Below are positions 51,876 through 58,871 of a stretch of 58,871 bases of DNA, in pieces. Numbering within the stretch: position 1 is the stretch's first letter; each line of letters begins with the position of its first letter. The stretch is taken from contig JAHJOQ010000137.1 in NCBI GenBank assembly GCA_018820315.1, positions 1 through 58,871 on the forward strand, read 5' to 3'. Under the pieces are notes generated by a model, which did no database searches, had not been told where the DNA came from, and saw only the letters and a list, made by a program, of their open reading frames with translations. Source of the DNA: Candidatus Zixiibacteriota bacterium. GTDB lineage: Bacteria > Zixibacteria > MSB-5A5 > JAABVY01 > JAHJOQ01. A program made the position numbers and the translations under genes.

Positions 51876-53540
51876 ATGACAATTGAAACAGTCCGTAATC
51901 TCAGACGCACCTCACAGGGCCTGTTTCTCGCAATATTCCTTATCCTGCTTCTCAGAACCGGATTCTCCGGATCGTTGTCCGCAGACGCAATCAAAGATTT
52001 CAGGCTGTCCTGGCCGGTGGCTGTGTTCCTGCAGTTCGATCCGCTCATGGCAATCTCGACAATGCTCACGACATGGCGTCTTTACGACGGGCTTCTGTGG
52101 TCTCTGATCCTTGTTGTCGCGACGTTGTTTTTCGGGCGATTCTTCTGCGGCTGGGTCTGTCCGACGGGAACAGTTAATCACTTGTTTTCATTGGGAAAAG
52201 CTAATCGCAAATCGCTACTTGGCAAAAGCGTCGTAGACTCGAACCGATGGCACCGTTACCAGAAGTTGAAGTACTACATATTGATATTGATGCTCGGGGC
52301 AGCTCTGCTGACCTCGCTTTTGACCGGCATTCTCGATCCACTGTCGCTGCTGATCAGATCAGTTGGTCTGGTTGTGATCCCGATGGTTTTGTATGTCATA
52401 GATTTTGTCAACGGTATCCTTTTTGGTGCAGGAGCGACTGCTCTGACCTATCCGGGAATCGCGCTGAACATGTTCTCTGAGCATGTGCTGTTGATGACAA
52501 AACCGGTACACTATCACACAATTATCTCCTTGGGACTATTCTTCTTCCTCGTGCTTGCGACCAATCGAGTATTTACCAGATTCTGGTGCCGTGGCATTTG
52601 TCCTCTCGGGGCGTTGCTCGGGATACTATCTCGATGGTCGATTCTTGGGATGGAGAAATGTCATGAGAACTGCACCGACTGCAATCTCTGTCTTAAGTAC
52701 TGTCAGGGCGGAGACGACCCGATTGCGAACACACCGTGGAGAAAGGCCGACTGCCATCTATGTCTGAATTGTCAGGCTGTTTGTCCTGAAAATGTCATCA
52801 AGTTTAAGCTGTTTCCGAAGGATGCTCTCGATCAAGTGAATCCGGCGCCTGATATCACACGCCGCAAAGTTGCTGCTTCGATTCTCGGTGGGGCCGTCGC
52901 CGTTCCACTGATGCGGTCCGGGGATGATTTTGAGGCGAATTTCAATGAGAAATTGATCCGCCCGCCCGGCTCGGTCTCTGAGGACCAGTTTCTGTCGAGA
53001 TGTGTCCGTTGTGGCGAATGCATGAAAGTCTGCCCGAACAACGCTTTGCACCCGACGTTTCTGGAAGCTGGCTGGGAAGGTATATGGTCGCCGATTCTGA
53101 TCCCACGCATAGGCTACTGCGAGCACACATGCACACTTTGCAGTCAGGTTTGTCCGACCGGCGCGATCAGGGAGATTACGCTCGAAGATAAGGTTGGAAC
53201 TGAGGACAAACGCGCGATTTCGATTGGCACTGCATTTTTCGATCGCGGGCGATGCCTCCCCTGGGCGATGGCGACACCCTGCATCGTCTGTGAGGAATGG
53301 TGCCCGACATCGCCAAAAGCGATTTATTTCGTCGAAGAGGAAGTGGTCGGACCTGACAAGAAGCTCGTTACGGTGAAACGACCGCACATGAACCCGGATG
53401 TTTGCATTGGATGCGGGGCTTGCGAAAAAGTCTGCCCGATTGTCGATAAGCCTGCGGTATATGTAACATCGGTGGGGGAAACACGCTCATCATACAATCA
53501 GATACTTCTTGAAAGAACAATGAAACGGAAATCGTCGTAA
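51876..53540 (+). CDS. Polyferredoxin: NapH-like membrane part fused to NapG-like part
   Basis: The N-terminal half has about five membrane spans and NapH/MauN motifs FFCGWVCPTGTVNHLF and FWCRGICPLGALLG. Two 4Fe-4S motifs follow (CTDCNLCLKYC, CHLCLNCQAVCP). Near residue 327 is TRRKVAASILGGAVAVPLM, a Tat-like internal segment, after which come four more 4Fe-4S sites: CVRCGECMKVCP, CTLCSQVCP, CIVCEEWCP and CIGCGACEKVCP, as in NapG. The protein (554 residues) thus joins NapH and a NapG-like ferredoxin, which are separate subunits elsewhere. It likely moves electrons across the membrane to periplasmic iron-sulfur proteins. It starts three bases after DUF362. Confidence 0.85.
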   Translation: MTIETVRNLRRTSQGLFLAIFLILLLRTGFSGSLSADAIKDFRLSWPVAVFLQFDPLMAISTMLTTWRLYDGLLWSLILVVATLFFGRFFCGWVCPTGTVNHLFSLGKANRKSLLGKSVVDSNRWHRYQKLKYYILILMLGAALLTSLLTGILDPLSLLIRSVGLVVIPMVLYVIDFVNGILFGAGATALTYPGIALNMFSEHVLLMTKPVHYHTIISLGLFFFLVLATNRVFTRFWCRGICPLGALLGILSRWSILGMEKCHENCTDCNLCLKYCQGGDDPIANTPWRKADCHLCLNCQAVCPENVIKFKLFPKDALDQVNPAPDITRRKVAASILGGAVAVPLMRSGDDFEANFNEKLIRPPGSVSEDQFLSRCVRCGECMKVCPNNALHPTFLEAGWEGIWSPILIPRIGYCEHTCTLCSQVCPTGAIREITLEDKVGTEDKRAISIGTAFFDRGRCLPWAMATPCIVCEEWCPTSPKAIYFVEEEVVGPDKKLVTVKRPHMNPDVCIGCGACEKVCPIVDKPAVYVTSVGETRSSYNQILLERTMKRKSS

Positions 53541-53557
53541 GTGGAGGCGATATCTTT

Positions 53558-54517
53558 ATGAAGATAAGATACATTATTCTGGTGAATTTGATATTTGTGC
53601 TTGTGGCCGGATGCGGTGAGCAATCCGATACCGAATCATCCGGCCAACAGGGCGCGGCGAAGTCGTCCCCGAAGCAAGTCGTCTCTACGACTGCAATACT
53701 TCCACGAACCGAGGAACTTGCCGGATTTGAGAAAGTCTCGGACGATCGTGTGTTCGACGCGTATGAGACACTGGACTATGTCGGTGAAGATTCCCTGCTA
53801 TTCGCAGACTACAGAGTGGTTGCAGCCGCATCTGCCGATTACATTGCCACTGAGGCCGATCTCCAGTTTGCAGTAGATGTGTACCGATTCCCCGGTTACT
53901 CCGAAGCTTTTGGAATCTATGCCCACCATCGCAAACCTGAACTGAAATATGTCAATGTCGGAACGCAGGGATACCTCGCTGATGGGTCGCTGTCGTTTTT
54001 CAGCGGAGACTACTATGTCAAAGTCTCGGGATATGCAGATTCCGAAGACAATGACTCGGCAGCAGTATACCTTGGCATGGCCGCGGCAAATCGAATCGAC
54101 CAGAAATCGGTCTACCCGGCAGCAATACTCCTTATGCCTGAAGAGGGGAAGATCATCAATTCAGAGGAGTATTTCCCATTGAAGTTCCTCGATCACGATT
54201 TTTTCTCACCCGCGTATGCGTGCCGGTATCACCTCGGTGATTCGGTTTCGACTCTTGTCTTCATGCCGCGTGGATCGACAGCGGAGCTTCTTCAATACAA
54301 AGAGATTCTCACCAATCGGGGAAATAAAGTCATCGAGGAGCAACAGGGGGAACTACGCCTTTACTTCTGCGATGATGATAGACATGGCAGAGTCATCATG
54401 TCATCCAGAGCGGGGCGATTGGCTGGTGTAATTAACACCCCTGACAGGATCCTCGGTATGGAACTTCTTATGAAGCTCTGGAACAATGTCGATGTTGCGC
54501 AGCAGGGACACGATTGA
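53558..54517 (+). CDS. Lipoprotein of the redox module (DUF6599-like)
   Basis: A lipobox (LVAGC, Cys about 19) anchors this 319-residue protein. It has the two-part alpha/beta look of DUF6599 proteins, which occur beside this polyferredoxin: VSDDRVFDAYETLDYVGED, AVDVYRFPGYSEAFGIYAHHR, YYVKVSGYADSEDNDSAA, FPLKFLDHDFFSPAYACRYHLGD. The family is of unknown function. GGAGGCGA lies upstream of the ATG. Position and spacing (17 bases after the polyferredoxin) make a three-gene operon; this protein is likely the outer-membrane or periplasmic anchor of the module. Confidence 0.7.
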   Translation: MKIRYIILVNLIFVLVAGCGEQSDTESSGQQGAAKSSPKQVVSTTAILPRTEELAGFEKVSDDRVFDAYETLDYVGEDSLLFADYRVVAAASADYIATEADLQFAVDVYRFPGYSEAFGIYAHHRKPELKYVNVGTQGYLADGSLSFFSGDYYVKVSGYADSEDNDSAAVYLGMAAANRIDQKSVYPAAILLMPEEGKIINSEEYFPLKFLDHDFFSPAYACRYHLGDSVSTLVFMPRGSTAELLQYKEILTNRGNKVIEEQQGELRLYFCDDDRHGRVIMSSRAGRLAGVINTPDRILGMELLMKLWNNVDVAQQGHD

Positions 54518-54586
54518 TCTCTTTCGCGACCACGGCGGCGACGTTATATTAGTCGCAACGTCGAACACAAACCGCTGGAGCGATCT

Positions 54587-54925
54587 ATGATAGATTTCGA
54601 GTTCACCGATGACTACAACACCGTCGCGCAGCTTGCTCGTGACGTGGTTCATAAATATCTGAAGCCGAAGATCACCGAGCTCGATCGTGAAGCGAAATAC
54701 GATCCCGATTTTGCCGGTCATTTGAAAGATGCTGACCTTCTCGGAGTCTGCATCCCCGAAAAATACGGCGGCATGGGGATGGACCATATCTCCCTTGGGC
54801 TGGTCTGCGAAGAGATGGAGTATATCGACACATCAGCACGAATTATCTTCTCGGTGCATGTCGGGCTCAATTCAATGACGCTTCTGACATGGGGAAATGA
54901 GGCGCAGAGAGAGAAGTCCCTCGTC
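54587..54925 (+). pseudogene. Truncated acyl-CoA dehydrogenase
   Basis: The frame from the ATG at 54587 begins as a normal acyl-CoA dehydrogenase N-terminus: LARDVVHKYLKPKITELDR, LGVCIPEKYGGMGMDHIS, and SARIIFSVHVGLNSM, LLTWGNEAQREKSLVPQ. Homology stops at about 54925, where the next 75 bases (stop at 55000) read unrelated residues. The FAD-binding middle and the C-terminal catalytic Glu domain are missing. It should be inactive. A Nudix gene begins 25 bases after the stop. Confidence 0.8.
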
Positions 54926-55024
54926 CCACAGGCGGACTATCTGCTCGGATTCAGAACCGACCGTCCACCGAGATGTCTGCTGCCGGCATACGAAGAGTAG
55001 TCGCACAGGCAGCGAAGAATCAAC

Positions 55025-55576
55025 ATGTTTGTCACACCCGAAATCATCGCTGAGATTGAGAAGCAGTATGGCAAGCCTGAGGAGCGCTCGGCTCGCTTTG
55101 AGATGTCTGTTAGGCATTTTGCCAATCTGAAGAGTAGTCAGAAGAATGGTCGCAGTCACGATGTTACGCTTTTCATCAGGAAAGACGACAAATTTGTCGT
55201 GATAGCCAAGCATTTCTATCCTCCGGGGCTTTATCGTCCACCATCGGGCGGGATCAATCCTGGGGAAGGCTTTGTCGATGGTGCGAAGCGCGAGGCAAAA
55301 GAGGAGACCGGATGCGATGTTGAGCTCGTGCGCTATCTGATGCGAGTTTCGGTCGAGTTTTTTTGCGGGGCCGAGGCTGTCGACTGGACAAGCCACGTGT
55401 TCTTGGCCGACTATATTTCGGGAGTGATTAAACCGCTGGACACGGTGGAGATTCGAGAGATCGCTCTGGCCGGAATCGATAAGTTCCTATATTTCAAGGA
55501 GTTACTTCTTGCAAGCGATTCCGGGGGCATGCATTATCGGGCGTATCTTCACGATGAAATCCTAAAAATCCTCTGA
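55025..55576 (+). CDS. Nudix hydrolase
   Basis: The Nudix box G-x5-E-x7-REUxEExGU is complete in PSGGINPGEGFVDGAKREAKEETG, giving the metal site of pyrophosphohydrolases. The N-terminal 50 residues (EIIAEIEKQYGKPEERS, HFANLKSSQKNGRSHDVTLFI) do not identify the substrate. Length is 183 residues. The ATG at 55025 lacks a strong ribosome site. The location next to the broken acyl-CoA dehydrogenase suggests its upstream operon was lost in the same deletion. Confidence 0.85.
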   Translation: MFVTPEIIAEIEKQYGKPEERSARFEMSVRHFANLKSSQKNGRSHDVTLFIRKDDKFVVIAKHFYPPGLYRPPSGGINPGEGFVDGAKREAKEETGCDVELVRYLMRVSVEFFCGAEAVDWTSHVFLADYISGVIKPLDTVEIREIALAGIDKFLYFKELLLASDSGGMHYRAYLHDEILKIL

Positions 55577-55914
55577 ATTGTTTGATCTCACTGACAGATT
55601 CTGACAGTCACCAGGCCTATAATTGATATTGAAATAAGGGTTGGGGCATTAGGGGCTCGGGTACGGCCTGTCGGCTAGGAGTTGTATTGGCATTCCCTAT
55701 CAAGATGCTACTCCAGTCCGCTCTTCAGCGCGCCGGCAGGCTGACTATTTTGGCTTTCGCATAGGAAGCCCTGGGTGTAGGGGACAAGGATGTCCGACAG
55801 CCGGTGCGCCACACGTGCACCGGCGTTTTGTTGAATGTTGGCTCGTGTTCAGGCACTTGACGACTATTCACACCGTTGAAGAACGTTGCCCTGCAATCCT
55901 GGATTCAGATCTTC
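55577..55914. other. Intergenic, no gene seen
   Basis: This stretch between the Nudix gene and the MITE-like element has no convincing ORF on either strand. GCCGGTGCGCCACACGTGCACCGGCG at 55799-55825 is a hairpin of eight base pairs (GCCGGTGC/GCACCGGC) followed by TTTTG, which may terminate the Nudix transcript. Confidence 0.35.
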
Positions 55915-56066
55915 GGGCCTGTTGAAAAACCCTAAGTAATATCATTGCGAGCGAAGCGTGGCAATCTCCGTATTTCACAATAGCCTTGATTGACATAGAG
56001 GCCGCCACGTCGCTTCGCTCCTCGCGATGACGACGTTCCGCGGTCCGTGGCTTTTTCAACAGGCCC
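55915..56066 (+). repeat. Full copy of MITE-like repeat family A
   Basis: The element is 152 bases long with a perfect 15-base inverted terminus: GGGCCTGTTGAAAAA at 55915 and TTTTTCAACAGGCCC ending at 56066. The interior holds ATTGCGAGCGAAGCGTGGCA and GCCACGTCGCTTCGCTCCTC, which also pair imperfectly. There is no coding capacity. It is the best-preserved copy in the window. Related copies lie at 20672-20822 (reverse) and 4519-4591 (half). The polysaccharide deacetylase gene begins 96 bases downstream. Confidence 0.85.
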
Positions 56067-56161
56067 CCTCGTCGGAATGACGCGCCCAAAGGCGCGTTTC
56101 TGTTGTGAATCATCCAACAATATCCGTAACATCAAATTCACTGCAACTCTGAGAGGTTATG

Positions 56162-57082
56162 ATGAGACGATTATTGTTTGCGATATGTGTGTTTGTCGGT
56201 CTTGCAATTGTTCTTTCGATTGCCGCCTATGCGGGTGAGATTGCGCTCAGTTTCGATGATGCCCCGAAAGGCAATTCGGGCTACTACACGGGACTGAAGC
56301 GAACCGAAGTCTTGATTGACAAACTCGCCAGTCTTGGAATTCCCGAAGTTGTGTTCTTCTGCAATTCGAAAAAACTAGAGAATGATTCCGGTCGAGTGCG
56401 CATTCAAATGTATTCCGATGCCGGGCACTTGATCGCAAATCACAGCCACACGCATCCCGATCTTGACGGCATGGACGCACGAAGATTCATCAGAAATATC
56501 GAAGTTGCACATGACGTTCTGAAAGACTTCCCGACATTTGTGAAGTGGTTCCGGTTTCCGTATCTGCACGAAGGCAGAACTGAGGCTGCGCGAGATAGTG
56601 TCCGCGGAGCGCTTGTGAAGATGGCTTACGAGCAGGGATATGTCACGGTCGACAACTATGATTGGTATCTCGACAAGCGTTTGAGCGACGCGATTCGGGA
56701 TAGTCTGACAACCGATATCGATAAGCTGCGAGATATCTATGTCGAAATGTTGTGGAGCGCGATCCAGCATTTCGATAATATAGCAGTCGAGACACTTGGC
56801 CGGTCGCCAAGACATGTGCTGCTTCTTCATGAAAATGATGTCGCCGCCCTGTTCATAGATGACCTCGTGAATCGAATTCGCGAGAATGGCTGGAAGATCA
56901 TCTCTCCGACGGCGGCGTTTCAGGATTCGATAGCGTATCATCTTCCTGATGTGCTCATGCTTGGTCAGGGGCGCGTCGCAGCGATCGCCCATGAGATGGA
57001 CTATCAAGGTCCGCTGTGGCATGAATCTGAGGACACCGACTACCTCGACAGTCTGCTTGCAGCAGAGGAAGTATTCGAATAG
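56162..57082 (+). CDS. Secreted polysaccharide deacetylase
   Basis: A signal peptide (about 1-24, ending AYAGE) is followed by a NodB-type domain: ALSFDDAPKGN (catalytic Asp pair), IANHSHTHPDL (the HxxxH zinc ligands) and WFRFPYLHEG. The enzyme removes acetyl groups from peptidoglycan or polysaccharide N-acetyl sugars. The last 100 residues (LLLHENDVAALFIDDLVNRI, then a variable tail) follow the core. GAGAGG is six bases before the ATG at 56162; the ATG at 56159 is closer than usual. It appears monocistronic. Its substrate is unknown. Confidence 0.85.
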   Translation: MRRLLFAICVFVGLAIVLSIAAYAGEIALSFDDAPKGNSGYYTGLKRTEVLIDKLASLGIPEVVFFCNSKKLENDSGRVRIQMYSDAGHLIANHSHTHPDLDGMDARRFIRNIEVAHDVLKDFPTFVKWFRFPYLHEGRTEAARDSVRGALVKMAYEQGYVTVDNYDWYLDKRLSDAIRDSLTTDIDKLRDIYVEMLWSAIQHFDNIAVETLGRSPRHVLLLHENDVAALFIDDLVNRIRENGWKIISPTAAFQDSIAYHLPDVLMLGQGRVAAIAHEMDYQGPLWHESEDTDYLDSLLAAEEVFE

Positions 57083-57188
57083 TAATCACCCGAAACTCTG
57101 CATATCAGAACAGCATGGAGTTCCCCTATTGCGTGATCGAACATCCCATAGTATACTTACCTATCCTCTTGATGACTGGAGATGTCCT

Positions 57189-57731
57189 ATGACACGCTTT
57201 TGCCTGGTCGTGCTTTTGTTGCTGTCATTTTCAATCGATGCTGCTGCACAGGAATTTATATCCAAGCGCAAGCCACCTTCCGGCAGAACATTTGGTGTCG
57301 GCTTGGGGATTCCGTACGGAGTAATCGGCGTGAACGTTGATTTCAAGGTTGATGACTTCGTTAATCTGTCGGCCGGTATCGGCAGCACTGTGTTTGCAGG
57401 TCTGGGGTACAGCATCGGAATGAAATACTTCATAACTTCTCCGGAGAGCGCAGTTCGACCGAGGCTATCGGCTTATTACGGCACCAATTATGTGTTTGTG
57501 AGAGAGTATTATGGTATTGACAGGGATGACGAGGGGGAGACGTACAATGGTCTGACGCTCGGAATCGGTTTGCTCTTCATGATGGGCAACTCAAGATCTA
57601 ACGGTTTCGATATCGACATCATGTACATTACCACGACGAGCTTCGATGCAGTGGAGAAACGTAGTGAAGGTTTCGTGTTCGACGAATCCAAAGATGTCAA
57701 GTTTTCGGTCGGGTATCGGCATGCGCTGTGA
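57189..57731 (+). CDS. Small outer-membrane beta-barrel protein
   Basis: A signal peptide (about 1-20, ending AAAQ) leads into strands of alternating pattern (GRTFGVGLGIPYGVIGVNVDF, VFAGLGYSIGMKYF, LSAYYGTNYVFVREYYG) and ends with VKFSVGYRHAL, an aromatic-containing C-terminal strand typical of barrel insertion. Length is 180 residues, room for about eight strands as in OmpW- or OmpX-like proteins. GGAG precedes the ATG at 57189. No family assigned. Confidence 0.7.
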   Translation: MTRFCLVVLLLLSFSIDAAAQEFISKRKPPSGRTFGVGLGIPYGVIGVNVDFKVDDFVNLSAGIGSTVFAGLGYSIGMKYFITSPESAVRPRLSAYYGTNYVFVREYYGIDRDDEGETYNGLTLGIGLLFMMGNSRSNGFDIDIMYITTTSFDAVEKRSEGFVFDESKDVKFSVGYRHAL

Positions 57732-58173
57732 CAGGAGCTCACATCACACCTCGATCTTGATCCGGATTCTTGGATGCTGCCCGGCTAATCCTCCATTCAC
57801 TAGAGACTATATTGCTGCCTTCAGTGTGCCGACTGCCTACAAGTGCAACATCCGCGGGGTCTTCACTCTGCCATAGTATGGTGAGCAGGCATCGTCATAC
57901 TGATATGTCGAAGCAGGACGGATTCGGGACAATCTGTCCGAGAATTCCCTTTGCGGGACCAATTTCTATTGCTATATTGTTTTTGAAAAGGCGGCTTGGG
58001 TTCCTTCGTTCTCTGACTGACTCATAATGACTGATCAATCGCCCAAGCACCTGCCTCAATAATCAGTTGTGTTCCAGACGTGTGGTTCTGTGTTTTCCAA
58101 GAGTGGCTAGGAGAAACTTGAGATAGAATTTGTCAGTTGGTTCCTGCACATTTTTGCTGGAGAGGTATGCCCT
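57732..58173. other. Intergenic, no gene seen
   Basis: No convincing ORF, repeat or RNA gene lies in these 440 bases. Frames from 57770 and 57646 read across without protein-like composition. GAGAGG at 58160-58165 is the ribosome site of the next gene. Confidence 0.4.
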
Positions 58174-58869
58174 ATGACTAGATCGCAAGATGACCGGAGG
58201 CGGGGTGAGGAGCCTGAACATCAGTTCCCCCTGTGGGCGCCGAAAGCAGGTGTCATTATCGGATCAGCGACCTTGGTATTCCTGATGATTCTTGTGTTTA
58301 TGACGCTGTTCGGCGCCGTCATAGACCAAGCAACGCGGTATCTCATTGTGGCAATTCTAGCACTCGGAACGGCGCTTGCAACATCATTTCTCAGTGGATC
58401 GGCAGCGGCAGAAGGGAAGCTCCCTTTTTCACTTTCAGGAAAACCGATTACGTTCAGCGTGACTGGTGGGATCGCGACCTTTGTGATAGTCTTTAGTCTG
58501 GTTTCCTTTCTGTGGAAGCCTGCTGATACAGGGACCAATGGATCTGAAGGTGAACCGCATCGCAGCTTCAGTGGGCGGTTAACAGTAGATGGAGTGCCGT
58601 TTAAGGATGCCTACCTGACATTATTCCCTGACTCTCTCAATGATTCCAAGCGCCCGAGTCGGACAGATGAGTCTGGCGCTTTCAGGTTTGACAACATTGT
58701 AGCGTTGTCGGACACTGCCTCGTTGTCTACTAAGTTACCAATGTATAAAGAAGCACGAAGGAACATCAGCCTGTGGAGATATTGTCAAGAGTTGTGGATG
58801 ATTGTTTTGATAGTATCCTCAAGTTCTCCAGTTATGCAGCTTCCTTTATTTCTCCATCAACGAACTTAA
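58174..58869 (+). CDS. Membrane protein with a carboxypeptidase-regulatory-like segment
   Basis: The protein begins with a charged N-terminus (TRSQDDRRRGEEPEHQ), then three hydrophobic spans (about 24-45, 53-75, 95-113) and a linker. Residues about 130-170 (FSGRLTVDGVPFKDAYLTLFPD, TDESGAFRFDNI) look like the start of a transthyretin/carboxypeptidase-regulatory-like domain. After FRFDNI the frame (VALSDTASLSTKLPM) loses that character and stops at 58869; another frame opens after about 58753 and runs to the window edge, so a frameshift is possible. Nothing identifies its role. Confidence 0.55.
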   Translation: MTRSQDDRRRGEEPEHQFPLWAPKAGVIIGSATLVFLMILVFMTLFGAVIDQATRYLIVAILALGTALATSFLSGSAAAEGKLPFSLSGKPITFSVTGGIATFVIVFSLVSFLWKPADTGTNGSEGEPHRSFSGRLTVDGVPFKDAYLTLFPDSLNDSKRPSRTDESGAFRFDNIVALSDTASLSTKLPMYKEARRNISLWRYCQELWMIVLIVSSSSPVMQLPLFLHQRT

Positions 58870-58871
58870 CA

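Noticed and set aside
52758-53387. 209-codon minus-strand frame opposite the polyferredoxin
   Set aside because: Arises from the reverse of the cysteine-rich ferredoxin region.

Overview
This window looks like one chromosomal stretch of a Gram-negative bacterium from a poorly cultured lineage, most likely in the Fibrobacteres-Chlorobi-Bacteroidetes (FCB) group and perhaps candidate phylum Zixibacteria. That placement is an inference. It rests on a secreted protein with thrombospondin type-3 repeats and a C-terminal dockerin-like tail, a complete Kdo/LPS supply cluster, many secreted TPR and beta-helix proteins, and families of short dispersed palindromes between genes. There are no rRNA genes, CRISPR arrays or intact transposases.

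Layout. 1-4.4 kb: partial YigZ/IMPACT protein, dockerin protein, two truncated genes joined tail to tail, and a deoxyhypusine-synthase-like enzyme. 4.7-7.2 kb: an envelope-stress operon (ECF sigma factor, zinc-finger anti-sigma factor, two Spy/CpxP-like periplasmic proteins) closed by a terminator. 7.3-11.5 kb: a frameshifted HARE-HTH/GIY-YIG gene, then minus-strand NYN nuclease, RidA, HD-GYP protein and an unknown. 11.7-15.6 kb: ruvX, a 44-residue membrane peptide, mltG, a lysine-repeat histone H1-like peptide and a secreted metzincin-type protease. 15.6-20.6 kb: gatC-kdsB-pyrG-kdsA-kdsC-kdsD, tightly overlapped, which makes CMP-Kdo including its CTP. 20.6-24.4 kb: a repeat-rich accessory patch with a PDZ remnant, a single-chain GmrSD-like (DUF262+DUF1524) protein and a small membrane protein flanked by a perfect 22-bp direct repeat. 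24.4-33.2 kb: pth, rpsF, rpsR, DUF2232, rplI, bifunctional nuclease, LpoA-like protein, larE, a small protein and a dikinase-like protein.

33.2-38.7 kb: GNAT, RRM RNA-binding protein, asnA with tRNA-Asn upstream, PAP2 phosphatase and a TPR protein. 38.8-42.9 kb: gmd, an rmd-like reductase, a nucleotide-sugar dehydrogenase and an OmpA-type lipoprotein (surface polysaccharide and envelope). 43.3-46.7 kb: a 31-residue membrane peptide with a PutP-type symporter, a secreted unknown and SprT. 46.8-50.7 kb: a beta-helix lipoprotein ending inside a 143-bp tandem duplication, lpxH and a GT-C glycosyltransferase. 50.9-54.5 kb: a probable redox module (Tat-exported DUF362 protein, NapH/NapG-like fused polyferredoxin, lipoprotein). 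54.6 kb to the end: truncated acyl-CoA dehydrogenase, Nudix hydrolase, a 152-bp MITE-like element, polysaccharide deacetylase, an outer-membrane barrel protein and a membrane protein.

The dominant theme is envelope construction and surveillance: Kdo, lipid A, GDP-deoxyhexose and uronic-type sugars, peptidoglycan enzymes, and sigma-factor-linked periplasmic chaperones. Genome erosion around repeats is the second theme, with at least four genes truncated or frameshifted. Names were assigned by reading motifs, not by database search.
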